Shown here piece by piece: positions 39,401-47,365 of a stretch of DNA of 64,000 nucleotides (within the stretch, counting starts at the first letter, position 1; every line of letters begins with the position of its first letter). Below the pieces are notes generated by a model that made no database searches, was not told the DNA's origin, and saw only the letters and a list, made by a program, of their open reading frames with translations. The stretch comes from Rhodocyclus purpureus (GTDB taxonomy: Bacteria > Pseudomonadota > Gammaproteobacteria > Burkholderiales > Rhodocyclaceae), in NCBI RefSeq assembly GCF_016653115.1, contig NZ_NHRX01000038.1:97822-161821 (forward strand). The letters are read 5' to 3'. The translations under genes and the position numbers were made by a program.

Positions 39401-41613
39401 GCGCCGTGCTGATGCACCTGCACCACTGCGAAGTGCTTTCGGTCGCGCGCGGCAAGGGCGTTTTCCGGCCGGCGATGAGCCTGCACTTCAACCCCGACGC
39501 CGCTCGCCGGCAGTTCTCGCGCGGCGACTACGCCGGGCTCGAACTGCACTACCACGACCGCATCGTGCAGGTGCATGTGATGGCCGAGTACGCGCGGCTG
39601 GCGCTGGAGAAGGTGCAGGCGGCGCTCGGCTTCGTCGGCGATTACTTCTCGCTGCCGCGCGACGAATTCATCGCGCGCCACTTCGCCGGGCGCAAGGAAG
39701 TGCTCGAGCTCGCCACCAGCGATTCCGCGTACCGCAGGATTCTCACCGACCTGAAGCACCCGGCGCAGCAGGAAATCGTCGCTGCGCCGACGCAGCGCAG
39801 CCAGCTCGTCCTCGCTGGCCCGGGCTCGGGCAAGACGCGCGTCCTCGTCCATCGCATCGCCTGGCTGGTGCGCGTGCAGCAGGTGCCGCCGGCGCAGATC
39901 CTCGTTCTCGCCTTCAACCGCAGTGCCGTCGTCGAGGTCCGCCGCCGCCTGTGGGCGCTGATCGGCGAGGACGCCGCGCGCCTCTCCGTGCAGACCCTGC
40001 ATGGATTCTCGCTGCGCCTGCTCGGCATCAGCTTCGCGCTCCTGGCCGAGCGCGGCGAGGAACCCGACTTCGCCGGCCTGTTCGGGCGCGCGACCGAGTT
40101 GCTGAACAACGACGAGGGCGCGGGACGCGACCGGCAACTCGCTGGGATCACGCACATCCTGATCGACGAGTACCAGGACCTCGACGCCGACGCCTACGCG
40201 CTGGTCTCGGCGATCGCCGGGCGCACGCAGGCCGACGCCGAGGACCGGCTGTCGATCTTCGCGGTCGGCGACGACGACCAGAACATCTACGCCTTCGGCG
40301 GCGCCGAGGTCGGCTACATCCGTCGCTTCGAGTCGGACTACGCGGCGTCGCGCTTCCTGCTGCTCGACAACTTCCGCTCGACGCGCAACATCATCGATGC
40401 CGCCAATGCGCTGATCGTGCGCGCACCCAAGCGGCTGAAGGCCGGGTCCGAGCCGCGCATCGACCCGCTGCGCCGCGAGCAGCCTCCCGGCGGACGCCTC
40501 GACGCGAGCGACCCGCGCCGCGGTCGCGTCGTCGTCCTCGAAGTCCCGGCCGACCTGCGCAGCGAGGCCCTGCTCGCACTGGAAGAACTGCAGCGCCTCC
40601 GGCAAACCGACCGCGAATTCGCCTGGGGCCGCTGCGCGGTCATCGCCCGCCAGTGGCAACAGCTCGAAGCGCTCGCCGCTGCCTGCCGGCTGGCCGGGAT
40701 TCCGGTGCGGGTCGGCCAGCAGGAGGCGGGCTGCAGGCTGCACCAGACGCGCGAGGGACGCGGACTGCTCGAGCTCCTGCGCCGGCATCGCCGGCCGCTG
40801 CTGCGCGCACGCACGCTGTCGCGCTGGCTGCGGCGGCGTCACGCCACGCAGCGCCTCGACGAGATCGACAACCCCTGGCTCGCGGCGCTGGCGCGCTTCA
40901 TCGCCGAGCTCGAAGCTGCCGGCGACTTTCAGCGCGTCGTCGCCGACGTGATCGAATCCTTCCACGAATTCCGTGAAGAAGCCGCTCACGACGACGCCTC
41001 CGGTCCCTTGCGGTTGCTCACCGCGCATGCGGCCAAGGGGCTCGAATTCGACCACGTCGTCATCCTCGACGGCGGCGGCTGGAGCAAGCGCCTGGACGAC
41101 GAGCGGCGCCTCTACTACGTCGCGATGACGCGGGCGCGCGCCAGCCTGACGCTGTGCGAACGCGTGCGCGGACGGCACGCGTTCATCCCCGACCTGGGCG
41201 CGCTGCCGCTGCGTATCCGGCCACCCGAGCCGGAAAGCGAGCAACAGCGCGACCCGCGGCTCGACCGGCGCAGCATGGTCGCCGGCGCCGGGCAGGTCTA
41301 CCTGTCGTGGGCCGCGCACTTCCCGGCCGATGCGCCGCTGCATGCGGCGCTCGCCGGCCTGTCGGTCGGCGATCCGCTGCTGCTGCGGCAGTGCAGCTTC
41401 AATCCTGCGCGTTGGGAACTCGCGACCCGCGCCGGCATCGCCGTCACCCGCATGGCCAAAGCCTTCCGCCCGCCCGCAGGCGAAATCCTCTCCGTCAGCG
41501 TCGCCGCGATCCTGGTGCGCGACGAGAAGCAGGAGAAGCTTCCCGATCCGCGGCGCAAGCTAGGTCGCTGGGAACTGGTGCTGCCGCGCATCGACTACCA
41601 GCCGCCGGCATAG
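36478..41613 (+). CDS. Giant fusion helicase: DnaQ-like exonuclease + RecQ + UvrD-like
   Basis: 1711 aa. Residues ~20-190: DEDD exonuclease-like (LCLDIETRRADRLALKEIGA; DFVLGHNIVAFDVPALADLF). A Cys cluster CADPDCAWC (~277-285) may bind zinc. Residues ~315-680: RecQ, with Walker A LPTGGGKSLCYQLP, DEAH (FDEAHCFSKWGHDFRPDY), motif VI QEAGRAGRDQ. Residues ~1100-1570: UvrD-type SF1, with LAGPGSGKTRVLVHRIAWL, ILIDEYQDLD, AVGDDDQNIYAFGG, LLTAHAAKGLEFDHVV, YYVAMTRARAS. Two complete helicase motors with 3'-5' polarity in one chain suggest a role in recombination repair or fork restart. No frameshift is visible. The codon pattern is uniform along its length. Confidence 0.9.
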   Translation: MNPEIVVDANSQLPQAALAAVAITPRCLCLDIETRRADRLALKEIGAFRPDSGQRLRISGKDRALAAKLDAISEGADFVLGHNIVAFDVPALADLFPQLRLHALPLIDTLLLSPIAFPQNPYHRLVKDYKLVSTARSDPVADAELSFTLFGEQCAALAQRQSEHPEEMLCLHHLLAAGKGFGQLFAKLRGSPRPPVAAARAAFVRCVEDKVCRSALARVLARDFAAVTMALPLAYVLVWLRVAGGNSVLPPWVSKEFPATAELLRELRDTPCADPDCAWCRENHDLGRQLALYFPGIDRFRPNPTTADGRSLQEAIVRNGYARRPTLAILPTGGGKSLCYQLPALSRFYRTGALTVVVSPLQSLMKDQVDNLLQRGVNSAGFLNGLLAPLERKEMLDRLRLGDLGIVFVAPEQFRSPAFANALRHREVAAWVFDEAHCFSKWGHDFRPDYLYVSRFIRRRYRDVPPVFAFTATAKPDVVADIVTHFRERLGIEFEVRAGGVARDNLAYEVIAVAAQQKFARALQLIEDSLGEPGGVIIFCARQKATEEFASFLREAGIEAAHFHGGIDPDEKRRVQESFIRGELRVIAATNAFGMGVDKPDVRLVIHLDTPGSLENYLQEAGRAGRDQALARCVLLYDESDLDFQFRLLRDSRLSQRDIRAILKALRQIERKSRGDGEVVATTGEILLELPDDAGFDSAARDADTKVRVAIAWLEEAQLLWRMENETRVFPGALKVAGIEAAQEKLLRHGVAEPDFHLRLLSALLQVREDESVTTDELMQATGADSATVQKMLRELDDAGILANDQEIAVVLFAGKDPSAARCERLRRIEPELIELMREHAPDAVPGEWQEVHLRRLCHELRERSGAGIEPAGLRRLLKALALPFGEGQQLRSLIDLAPAGPERLRLRLSRDWKTIETIARRRIDVAAAALSFFEARRKGNETLVVVRQNELRDALAADITLASHDIRDWVVAIGAVLMHLHHCEVLSVARGKGVFRPAMSLHFNPDAARRQFSRGDYAGLELHYHDRIVQVHVMAEYARLALEKVQAALGFVGDYFSLPRDEFIARHFAGRKEVLELATSDSAYRRILTDLKHPAQQEIVAAPTQRSQLVLAGPGSGKTRVLVHRIAWLVRVQQVPPAQILVLAFNRSAVVEVRRRLWALIGEDAARLSVQTLHGFSLRLLGISFALLAERGEEPDFAGLFGRATELLNNDEGAGRDRQLAGITHILIDEYQDLDADAYALVSAIAGRTQADAEDRLSIFAVGDDDQNIYAFGGAEVGYIRRFESDYAASRFLLLDNFRSTRNIIDAANALIVRAPKRLKAGSEPRIDPLRREQPPGGRLDASDPRRGRVVVLEVPADLRSEALLALEELQRLRQTDREFAWGRCAVIARQWQQLEALAAACRLAGIPVRVGQQEAGCRLHQTREGRGLLELLRRHRRPLLRARTLSRWLRRRHATQRLDEIDNPWLAALARFIAELEAAGDFQRVVADVIESFHEFREEAAHDDASGPLRLLTAHAAKGLEFDHVVILDGGGWSKRLDDERRLYYVAMTRARASLTLCERVRGRHAFIPDLGALPLRIRPPEPESEQQRDPRLDRRSMVAGAGQVYLSWAAHFPADAPLHAALAGLSVGDPLLLRQCSFNPARWELATRAGIAVTRMAKAFRPPAGEILSVSVAAILVRDEKQEKLPDPRRKLGRWELVLPRIDYQPPA

Positions 41614-41644
41614 GATTCAGTGCGCGCGGCGTCAGCCGCGAAGC

Positions 41645-42265
41645 TCAGCGCGCTGCTTCGCTTTCCGCCGTTGCGGCAGCAGGCTTTTCTGCGGCAGGGT
41701 CCGGACCGAGCCCGTGCGCCGTGTAGCGCAACTGGCCGATGTCGAAGCCCTGCGCGGTCGCTGCCTTGAGCGCCAGTTCGAGCGACTCGGCCGGCAGCGT
41801 CGGCGTGCGCGAGAGGATCCAAAGGTACTTGCGGTTGGGGTTACCGACCACCGCCCAGCGGTAGTCCGGGTCGAGTCCGATCACCCAGTAGTTGGCGCGG
41901 AAGGGCCAGAAGAACTGCACCTTCAGTTGCGAATTGCCCGTTCCCTCGACGGCCCAGGCCTTGCCGACTGCCTGCGCGAAGCTGCTCTCGGTCCGGCAGC
42001 GGTTGGTCACCGAGATGTCACCGTCTTCGCGCAGGCCGTAGGTGGCGGTCGTGTCGCCGCGGCAGACGCGCTGGAAGAACATCGGGAAGCCGGCGATCTC
42101 GTACCAGCGGCCGAGATAGCGCGTCAGGTCGACGGCAGCGACGCTCTGCACCGGCGGCAGCGGCGTCTCCTCGGCGGTCGCTGCGGCCGGCGTGATGAAG
42201 AAGCCGAGCGCGGCGACGATGGCCAGGGCTCGGTGCATGAATGGGCGGCGGAGGTTCATGGGCAT
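41645..42265 (-). CDS. Lipocalin family protein (Blc-like), exported
   Basis: 206 aa with signal peptide (ALAIVAALGFFITPAAATA). Lipocalin SCR1 YLGRWYEIAGFPMFFQ and SCR2/3 region ANYWVIGLDPDYRWAVVGNP plus YLWILSRTPTL are clear. The Ala/Glu-rich tail after residue 185 is extra. Binds small hydrophobic molecules in the cell envelope. Lipocalin genes often accompany photolyase/cryptochrome genes in light-regulated clusters; here the photolyase operon is 5.6 kb away with only the fusion helicase between. Confidence 0.88.
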   Translation of the reverse strand: MPMNLRRPFMHRALAIVAALGFFITPAAATAEETPLPPVQSVAAVDLTRYLGRWYEIAGFPMFFQRVCRGDTTATYGLREDGDISVTNRCRTESSFAQAVGKAWAVEGTGNSQLKVQFFWPFRANYWVIGLDPDYRWAVVGNPNRKYLWILSRTPTLPAESLELALKAATAQGFDIGQLRYTAHGLGPDPAAEKPAAATAESEAAR

Positions 42266-42375
42266 GGCGGCACGTCGTGATCGGTCACCGATTATCGCCG
42301 CAAGCGCTGCGTTTGGTAAGCGACCCTGTGCCGCGCCTGCCCGGGATCGCCCTGCCGCCCTCGTGCCGCTGCCAC

Positions 42376-42795
42376 TCAGGCGGTGCGCTCCCAGAGCGTG
42401 GTTTCTTCCTCGAACAGCTCGAGTTCGCGCCCTTCGAAATCGCTGCGCGAGACGATGCCGACGAGCTTTTCGCCATCGACCACCGGGATGTGCCGGTAGC
42501 CACAGTCGCGCATCTGGTTGAGCGCGTCGATGGCGTGCGCGGTCGACGGCAGCGAGTCGGGGTTGCGGGTCATCACCGCAGCCAGTGTCGTATGCACCGG
42601 GTCACGCCCCTCGGCGAGGATGCGCACTGCGTCGCGGCCGGTGAAGATGCCGACCAGTTTGCCGCCGTTGACCACCAGCGTTGCTCCGACGCGGCGCTCC
42701 CACATCTGCGCGCACGCCTCCTGGATCGAGTCACCCGGCCCGAGGGTCAGCGGATCCTGGTTCTCGACAATCAACTGCAGGCTGCGATTGGTCAT
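42376..42795 (-). CDS. Tandem CBS-domain protein
   Basis: 139 aa from ATG 42795, preceded by GGAGGAGAC. Two CBS repeats: residues ~8-65 (DSIQEACAQMWERRVGATLV; GIFTGRDAVRILAEG) and ~75-130 (HAIDALNQMRDCGYRHIPVV; VGIVSRSDF). CBS pairs bind adenine nucleotides and act as energy sensors. No effector domain is attached, so its partner is unknown. Confidence 0.85.
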   Translation of the reverse strand: MTNRSLQLIVENQDPLTLGPGDSIQEACAQMWERRVGATLVVNGGKLVGIFTGRDAVRILAEGRDPVHTTLAAVMTRNPDSLPSTAHAIDALNQMRDCGYRHIPVVDGEKLVGIVSRSDFEGRELELFEEETTLWERTA

Positions 42796-43127
42796 GACGG
42801 TCTCCTCCACGGATTGGGAACATGTTAAGCCATTGTAAATGATATGGGCGCGCAGGGACATTCCATTCGACTGCGCTCGCTACGTTCCGGCGCGCCAGGC
42901 TTCAAGAGCCCGCACCAAGGAGGTAAGATGCTGTAGAGCAGCCAGGCTTCCGGGCCGCCGCTGCAGCTCCGAGTTTTCCAGCCGCGGATCACACCGATCG
43001 CCTGCGGCCGAGGTGACGAACAGCACAAGATGTCTGCGCTACCTGCCCTGTCGTACGATGCCGACCGCGCGCGACGAATCGCTGCGTCCGTGGGCAGGCT
43101 CGGGTCATCCCGTGCAGGGATGTCGCC
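42796..43127. other. Intergenic gap of 332 bp, no gene seen
   Basis: It lies between the divergent CBS and GGDEF-EAL genes and must hold both promoters. I see no clear -35/-10 pair, hairpin or small ORF with a credible ribosome site. Confidence 0.5.
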
Positions 43128-44840
43128 ATGAACCTGCTCGGTCAGGCCGAGTCCGAGCTGCGCATCGCGGCGACGGCTTTCGATTCACAGCAATGCATGA
43201 TGATCACCGACGCCCAGGGTGTGATCCTGCGCGTCAATCAGGCGTTCACCAAGACTACCGGCTACAGCGCCGCCGAGGCGGTCGGGCAGACTCCGCGCCT
43301 GTTGCGCTCGGGACGGCATCCGCCCGAATTCTACGCAGAGATGTGGCAGACCCTGCTCGGCACCGGTTCGTGGGAGGGAGAGATCTGGGACCGGCGCAAG
43401 AATGGCGAGATCTACGCCGACTGGCTCAGCATCAACGCCGTCAGGGATGCTGCCGGGCGCGTCACGCACTACGTCGCCGCGCATACCGACCTCACCCGGC
43501 ACAAGGAGGCGGAAGCGAAGATCGCGCGTCTGGCGTTCTACGATCCGCTGACCCAGCTCCCCAACCGGCAACTGCTGCTCGATCGGCTGCAGCACGCGCT
43601 CTCGGTCAGCCAGCTCGGGCAGCGCTACGGGGCGCTGCTGTTCGTCGACGTGGACGATTTCAAGACGGTCAATAGCGTGCTCGGCTACGAGCTCGGCGAC
43701 CAGCTGCTACGCCAGATTGCCGATCGCCTGAAGGCGAGCCTCTGCGAGAGTTACACGATCGCGCGCCTCGGTGGCGACGAGTTCGTCGCCGTGCTCGAGG
43801 ACCTCGGCGGCGCGTGCGACGAAGCCGTCATCCAGGCCAAGGCTGGCGGCAGGAAGATCCTCGAACTGCTCGCCGAGCCCTTCCAGCTTGGAGAGCAGGA
43901 GCATCAGGGGGAGGTCAGCATCGGCGTCACCCTGTTTCTTGGCAGCGCGCAAGGTGTCGACGAGTTGCTGAAGCAGGCCGAACTGGCGATGTACGAGGCC
44001 AAGGCCGCCGGACGTAACTGCATGCGCTTCTTCGACGCAGAGATGCAGCGCGTCGCCACGCAGCGTGCCGAACTGGTCGCCGCGCTGCGCGAAGCCCTGG
44101 CCGGCAGGCAGTTCGTCCTGCACTACCAGCCGCAGGTCGACGGCGAAGGCCGCATCGTCGGTGCCGAAGTGCTCCTGCGCTGGGATCGACCGGGTCACGG
44201 CATGGTTTCGCCGGCAGCATTCATCCCGGTGGCCGAGGACTCCGGCCTGATCCTGCCGATCGGCGACTGGGTGCTCGAAACCGCCTGCCAGCGTCTGCTG
44301 GCATGGGCCGAGGAACCCGCATTCGCGCAACTCACCCTGTCGGTCAACGTCAGTGCCCAGCAGTTTTCCCGCAGCGATTTCGTCGATCAGCTGGCCGCCA
44401 TCCTCGAGCGGACCGGTGCCAACCCGCACCGGCTGAAGCTGGAACTGACCGAGAGCCTGCTGATCGACGATGTCGAGGCGGTGATCGGGAAGATGGGCGC
44501 GTTGCAGTCGATCGGCGTCAGCTTCGCGCTCGACGATTTCGGGACCGGCTACTCGTCGCTCGCCTACCTGCAACGCCTGCCGCTCGACCAGCTCAAGATC
44601 GACCAGTCCTTCGTCCGCAACCTGCAGACCGAGCACAGCAGCGTCGTCATCGCGCAGACGATCATCGCGCTCGGTCGCAGCATGGGGATGTCGGTCACTG
44701 CCGAGGGCATCGAGACCGAGGAACAGCGGCGCATCCTCGCAGACTTGGGCTGCAATCTCTATCAGGGGTATTTCTTCGGCCGACCGATGCCGCTGGAGGA
44801 TTTCCACGCCTTCGTCGAGCGCAGCGCCCACGGCGACTGA
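43128..44840 (+). CDS. PAS-GGDEF-EAL cyclic-di-GMP enzyme
   Basis: 570 aa. PAS ~12-130 (MITDAQGVILRVNQAFTKTT; GYSAAEAVGQTPRLL). GGDEF ~140-300 with intact LGGDEFVAVLED, so cyclase activity is possible. EAL ~310-565 with AEVLLRW (EVL instead of EAL, catalytic Glu kept), SVNVSAQQF, LELTESLL, DDFGTGYSSLAYL, KIDQSFV and AEGIETEEQ; the phosphodiesterase site looks complete. Cytoplasmic, no membrane segment. It turns a PAS-sensed signal (redox, light or ligand) into a cyclic-di-GMP change. The HD-GYP gene follows 122 bp later. Confidence 0.9.
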   Translation: MNLLGQAESELRIAATAFDSQQCMMITDAQGVILRVNQAFTKTTGYSAAEAVGQTPRLLRSGRHPPEFYAEMWQTLLGTGSWEGEIWDRRKNGEIYADWLSINAVRDAAGRVTHYVAAHTDLTRHKEAEAKIARLAFYDPLTQLPNRQLLLDRLQHALSVSQLGQRYGALLFVDVDDFKTVNSVLGYELGDQLLRQIADRLKASLCESYTIARLGGDEFVAVLEDLGGACDEAVIQAKAGGRKILELLAEPFQLGEQEHQGEVSIGVTLFLGSAQGVDELLKQAELAMYEAKAAGRNCMRFFDAEMQRVATQRAELVAALREALAGRQFVLHYQPQVDGEGRIVGAEVLLRWDRPGHGMVSPAAFIPVAEDSGLILPIGDWVLETACQRLLAWAEEPAFAQLTLSVNVSAQQFSRSDFVDQLAAILERTGANPHRLKLELTESLLIDDVEAVIGKMGALQSIGVSFALDDFGTGYSSLAYLQRLPLDQLKIDQSFVRNLQTEHSSVVIAQTIIALGRSMGMSVTAEGIETEEQRRILADLGCNLYQGYFFGRPMPLEDFHAFVERSAHGD

Positions 44841-44962
44841 CGCCTTGCGCAGCAGCTGATTGCTGCATCCCGGGCTCGCCCGTTCAGGGGACCCGCAGCC
44901 TACAATGTCAGGAGGGTGACGCCTCGCCGCCGGCGGAGGAGCCGTGCCCGAGGGGGCGGACC

Positions 44963-46276
44963 ATGGACGCAACGCAGCACCGCTATGCGCAAGACGATGA
45001 ATCCGGACAGGAGACGCATGCCGTCCCCGGCGTCGACCTGCGCCACGTGATCTATGCCTTGACCGACGCGCTCGATCTGGTCGGCGTCGACGACGTCGGC
45101 CACGGCAAGCGGGTCGGCATCATGGCCGCCGCCTGTGCGCCGTGGCTAGGCTTCGAGCAGGACGAGCAGACCTTCCTGTTCGACCTCGGCATGTTGCACG
45201 ACATCGGCGTCTCGTCGACGGGGACGCACCAGCACCTGGTCAGCGAGTTCGACTGGGACAGCTCCCGGCGCCACTGCGAGCTCGGTTACGAGCTGCTGCG
45301 CGATTTCGCGCCGCTGGCGGCCATGGCGCTGCCGATCCGCTACCACCACACCCACTGGGACGCGCTCGTCGCGCGCGGCGACCTCAGCGCCGCGCAGAAG
45401 CGCATGGCCAACCTGATCTTCCTCGTCGACCGGGTCGATGCGCTGGCCGCCACCCATTACGGCGATCGCTCGCTGCTGATGGCGACCGCCGGCATTCGCG
45501 AGCGGATTGCCGCGAACGCGGGCAGCTTCTTCGCGCCCGAGATCGTCGACGCCTTCCTCGCGGCTTCGGCCCCCGAAGCCTTCTGGCTGCAGCTCGAACC
45601 GCGCGCCATCCAGTCGATCCTGCAGGACCGGCTGGCGAGCCACGAGCCTTGTCTTGCCTCGCTCGGCGACTTGAAGCAACTCGCCGAAATCTTCGCGCAC
45701 ATCGTCGATGCCAAGAGTCCATTCACGGTGGAGCATTCGCGCGGCGTTGCCCGCCTGGCACGCCACCTGGCCGGGCGCATGGGGGTCGCTCCGGCAAACC
45801 GCGACAAGATCGAGATTGCCGGCCTCCTGCACGATCTGGGCAAGCTGCGCGTTCCCGACGAGATCCTCGACAAGCCGGGCCGGCTCGACGACTGCGAACG
45901 CAAGATCATCAACGCGCACAGCTTCGAGACCCTGCAGATCCTGAGGAACATCGGCGGCTTCGAGGAGATCGCGCAGTGGGCCGGCAGCCACCACGAGGAG
46001 CCCGACGGCAGCGGTTATCCGTTCCGCCGGCGCGCCGCCGAACTGGCGCTCGAGGCACGCATCCTGCGCGTCGCCGACATCTTCCAGGCGATGGTGCAGG
46101 ACCGTCCGTACCGTGCGGGATTCTCCGCCGACGCGGTGCTTGCCTTCATGAACGAGCTGGTCGCGCGCGGGCAGATCGAGCCGGACATCGTCGCCGTGCT
46201 CGCCGAGGACATGCCGGCGGCGATGGCCGCGGCCCTGCCCGGGGCGGCTTTCCCCGCTCAGCCGATGCGCTTGTAG
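44963..46276 (+). CDS. Tandem HD / HD-GYP phosphohydrolase
   Basis: 437 aa from ATG 44963. N-terminal HD domain (~45-165): GHGKRVGIMAA, LGMLHDIGVSST, YHHTHWDA. C-terminal HD-GYP domain (~250-420): VEHSRGVARLARHLAGRMGV, LLHDLGKLRVPDEILDKPG, HHEEPDGSGYPFRRRAAELA. The GYP motif is intact, so cyclic-di-GMP phosphodiesterase activity is likely; the N-terminal HD lacks GYP. With the neighbouring GGDEF-EAL gene it forms a signalling pair. The last 19 bp overlap the convergent GNAT gene. Confidence 0.88.
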   Translation: MDATQHRYAQDDESGQETHAVPGVDLRHVIYALTDALDLVGVDDVGHGKRVGIMAAACAPWLGFEQDEQTFLFDLGMLHDIGVSSTGTHQHLVSEFDWDSSRRHCELGYELLRDFAPLAAMALPIRYHHTHWDALVARGDLSAAQKRMANLIFLVDRVDALAATHYGDRSLLMATAGIRERIAANAGSFFAPEIVDAFLAASAPEAFWLQLEPRAIQSILQDRLASHEPCLASLGDLKQLAEIFAHIVDAKSPFTVEHSRGVARLARHLAGRMGVAPANRDKIEIAGLLHDLGKLRVPDEILDKPGRLDDCERKIINAHSFETLQILRNIGGFEEIAQWAGSHHEEPDGSGYPFRRRAAELALEARILRVADIFQAMVQDRPYRAGFSADAVLAFMNELVARGQIEPDIVAVLAEDMPAAMAAALPGAAFPAQPMRL

Positions 46277-46773
46277 TAGATCGCGAGGTCGCAGGGCGAG
46301 CCGTCGGGCTGAAGCGAGTCGTCGGGGATCATCCCGGCCTTGATCCAGCCCAGTCGGGCGTAGAGGCGCTCGGCGTCGCCGCCGTTGCGCGTGAACAGCG
46401 AGATGAGCGTCTTTCCGAGTGCCCGCGCCTCTTCTTCCGCCGCCTGCATCAGTGCCGCGCCGAGACCGCGCCCGCGCGCGCGGCGATGCACCACCAGCTT
46501 GGCGATTCCTGCGCGGTGCGGCTGAAAATCGGCCTGCATCGGGACGACCATGACCACACCCGCGACGCCTTCAGCGTCCTCGCCGACGAGGACCACGCGC
46601 CCCGCCGGCGCTGCCGCGATCGCCCGCCAGTACTCGCTCGCGTGCGCGGACGAGAGGTCGGCCATGAAGCCGACCGAAGCGCCGTCGGCGACCGCGTCGA
46701 GCAGGAGCGCGCCGAGCGCCGGCGCGAGTTCGCCGACTGCCTCGGGCGACAGGCGACGGATGGGCGGTCGCAT
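46258..46773 (-). CDS. GNAT-family N-acetyltransferase
   Basis: 171 aa from ATG 46773. GNAT fold with acetyl-CoA site LVVHRRARGRGLGAALMQAA (motif A R/Q-x-x-G-x-G/A) and motif B TRNGGDAERLYARLGWIKAG. Its substrate is unknown; the N-terminal segment (DGASVGFMADLSSAHASEYW) is similar to antibiotic or small-molecule acetyltransferases of unassigned role. It overlaps the HD-GYP gene tail to tail. Confidence 0.85.
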   Translation of the reverse strand: MRPPIRRLSPEAVGELAPALGALLLDAVADGASVGFMADLSSAHASEYWRAIAAAPAGRVVLVGEDAEGVAGVVMVVPMQADFQPHRAGIAKLVVHRRARGRGLGAALMQAAEEEARALGKTLISLFTRNGGDAERLYARLGWIKAGMIPDDSLQPDGSPCDLAIYYKRIG

Positions 46774-46801
46774 GCCGGTCGCTGCCGAATCCTTGCCGAA
46801 C

Positions 46802-47110
46802 TCAGGCGCCGAGCGGCCCCCGGTCGATCGCCGACAGCTCGGCATTGACGTCGAACAGCTTGGCATTCACCTGCGGGATGCCGAAGGACTTCAGCCGCGC
46901 GCTGTGCATCGCCAGATAAGCCTCGGCGCTGGCGCGGTCGGCAAAGAGGTAGATGCCGCCGGCTTCGCCGGCCGCGGCGTTTTCGGTCCAGATCTTCCAG
47001 AGCAGCCCCGGCTCCCCGGCAATCGACTGCGCCAGCCCGCGCATCGCTTCGCTCATCGCCTCGCCCCAGGGGCCCTGAAACGGAAAATCGACCTGCAACA
47101 GAACTGCCAT
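46802..47110 (-). CDS. YdhR-family putative mono-oxygenase
   Basis: 102 aa from ATG 47110 with AAAGGAGCAG upstream. ferredoxin-like alpha/beta protein: AVLLQVDFPFQGPWGEAMSE, GLLWKIWTENAAAGEAGGIY, LFADRASAEAYLAMHSARLK. These match YdhR, which is related to ActVA-Orf6 mono-oxygenases; no substrate is known. It is divergent from the WYL regulator, which may control it. Confidence 0.82.
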   Translation of the reverse strand: MAVLLQVDFPFQGPWGEAMSEAMRGLAQSIAGEPGLLWKIWTENAAAGEAGGIYLFADRASAEAYLAMHSARLKSFGIPQVNAKLFDVNAELSAIDRGPLGA

Positions 47111-47365
47111 TTTCTGCTCCTTTCTTTGCGGAAACCGGTGCCGGAGTGCATTCGCCGAGCGGCCATCCGGCCCGCCGATGCTAGAGCATCGCTCATGTGC
47201 TGTCCATGTTTCAGCCCGCCTCCCCGGCAACGGCGGCCGGGCGCCGGCGCCTGCGGGCGTTTCCTTTGCCCGGGTCAACGCGTAGCATCCGCGCCGGGCG
47301 GCTGACGGCAGCGCGCCTCTCCCGCCCCGCCATCAGAACTTTTCGCAGAACGAGACCGCAACACG

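Noticed and set aside
36091..41343. A 1750-codon open frame on the minus strand opposite the fusion helicase
   Set aside because: It is the antisense shadow of a GC-rich gene: composition is Arg/Ala/Leu/Gly-rich without family motifs, while the plus strand shows all helicase motifs.
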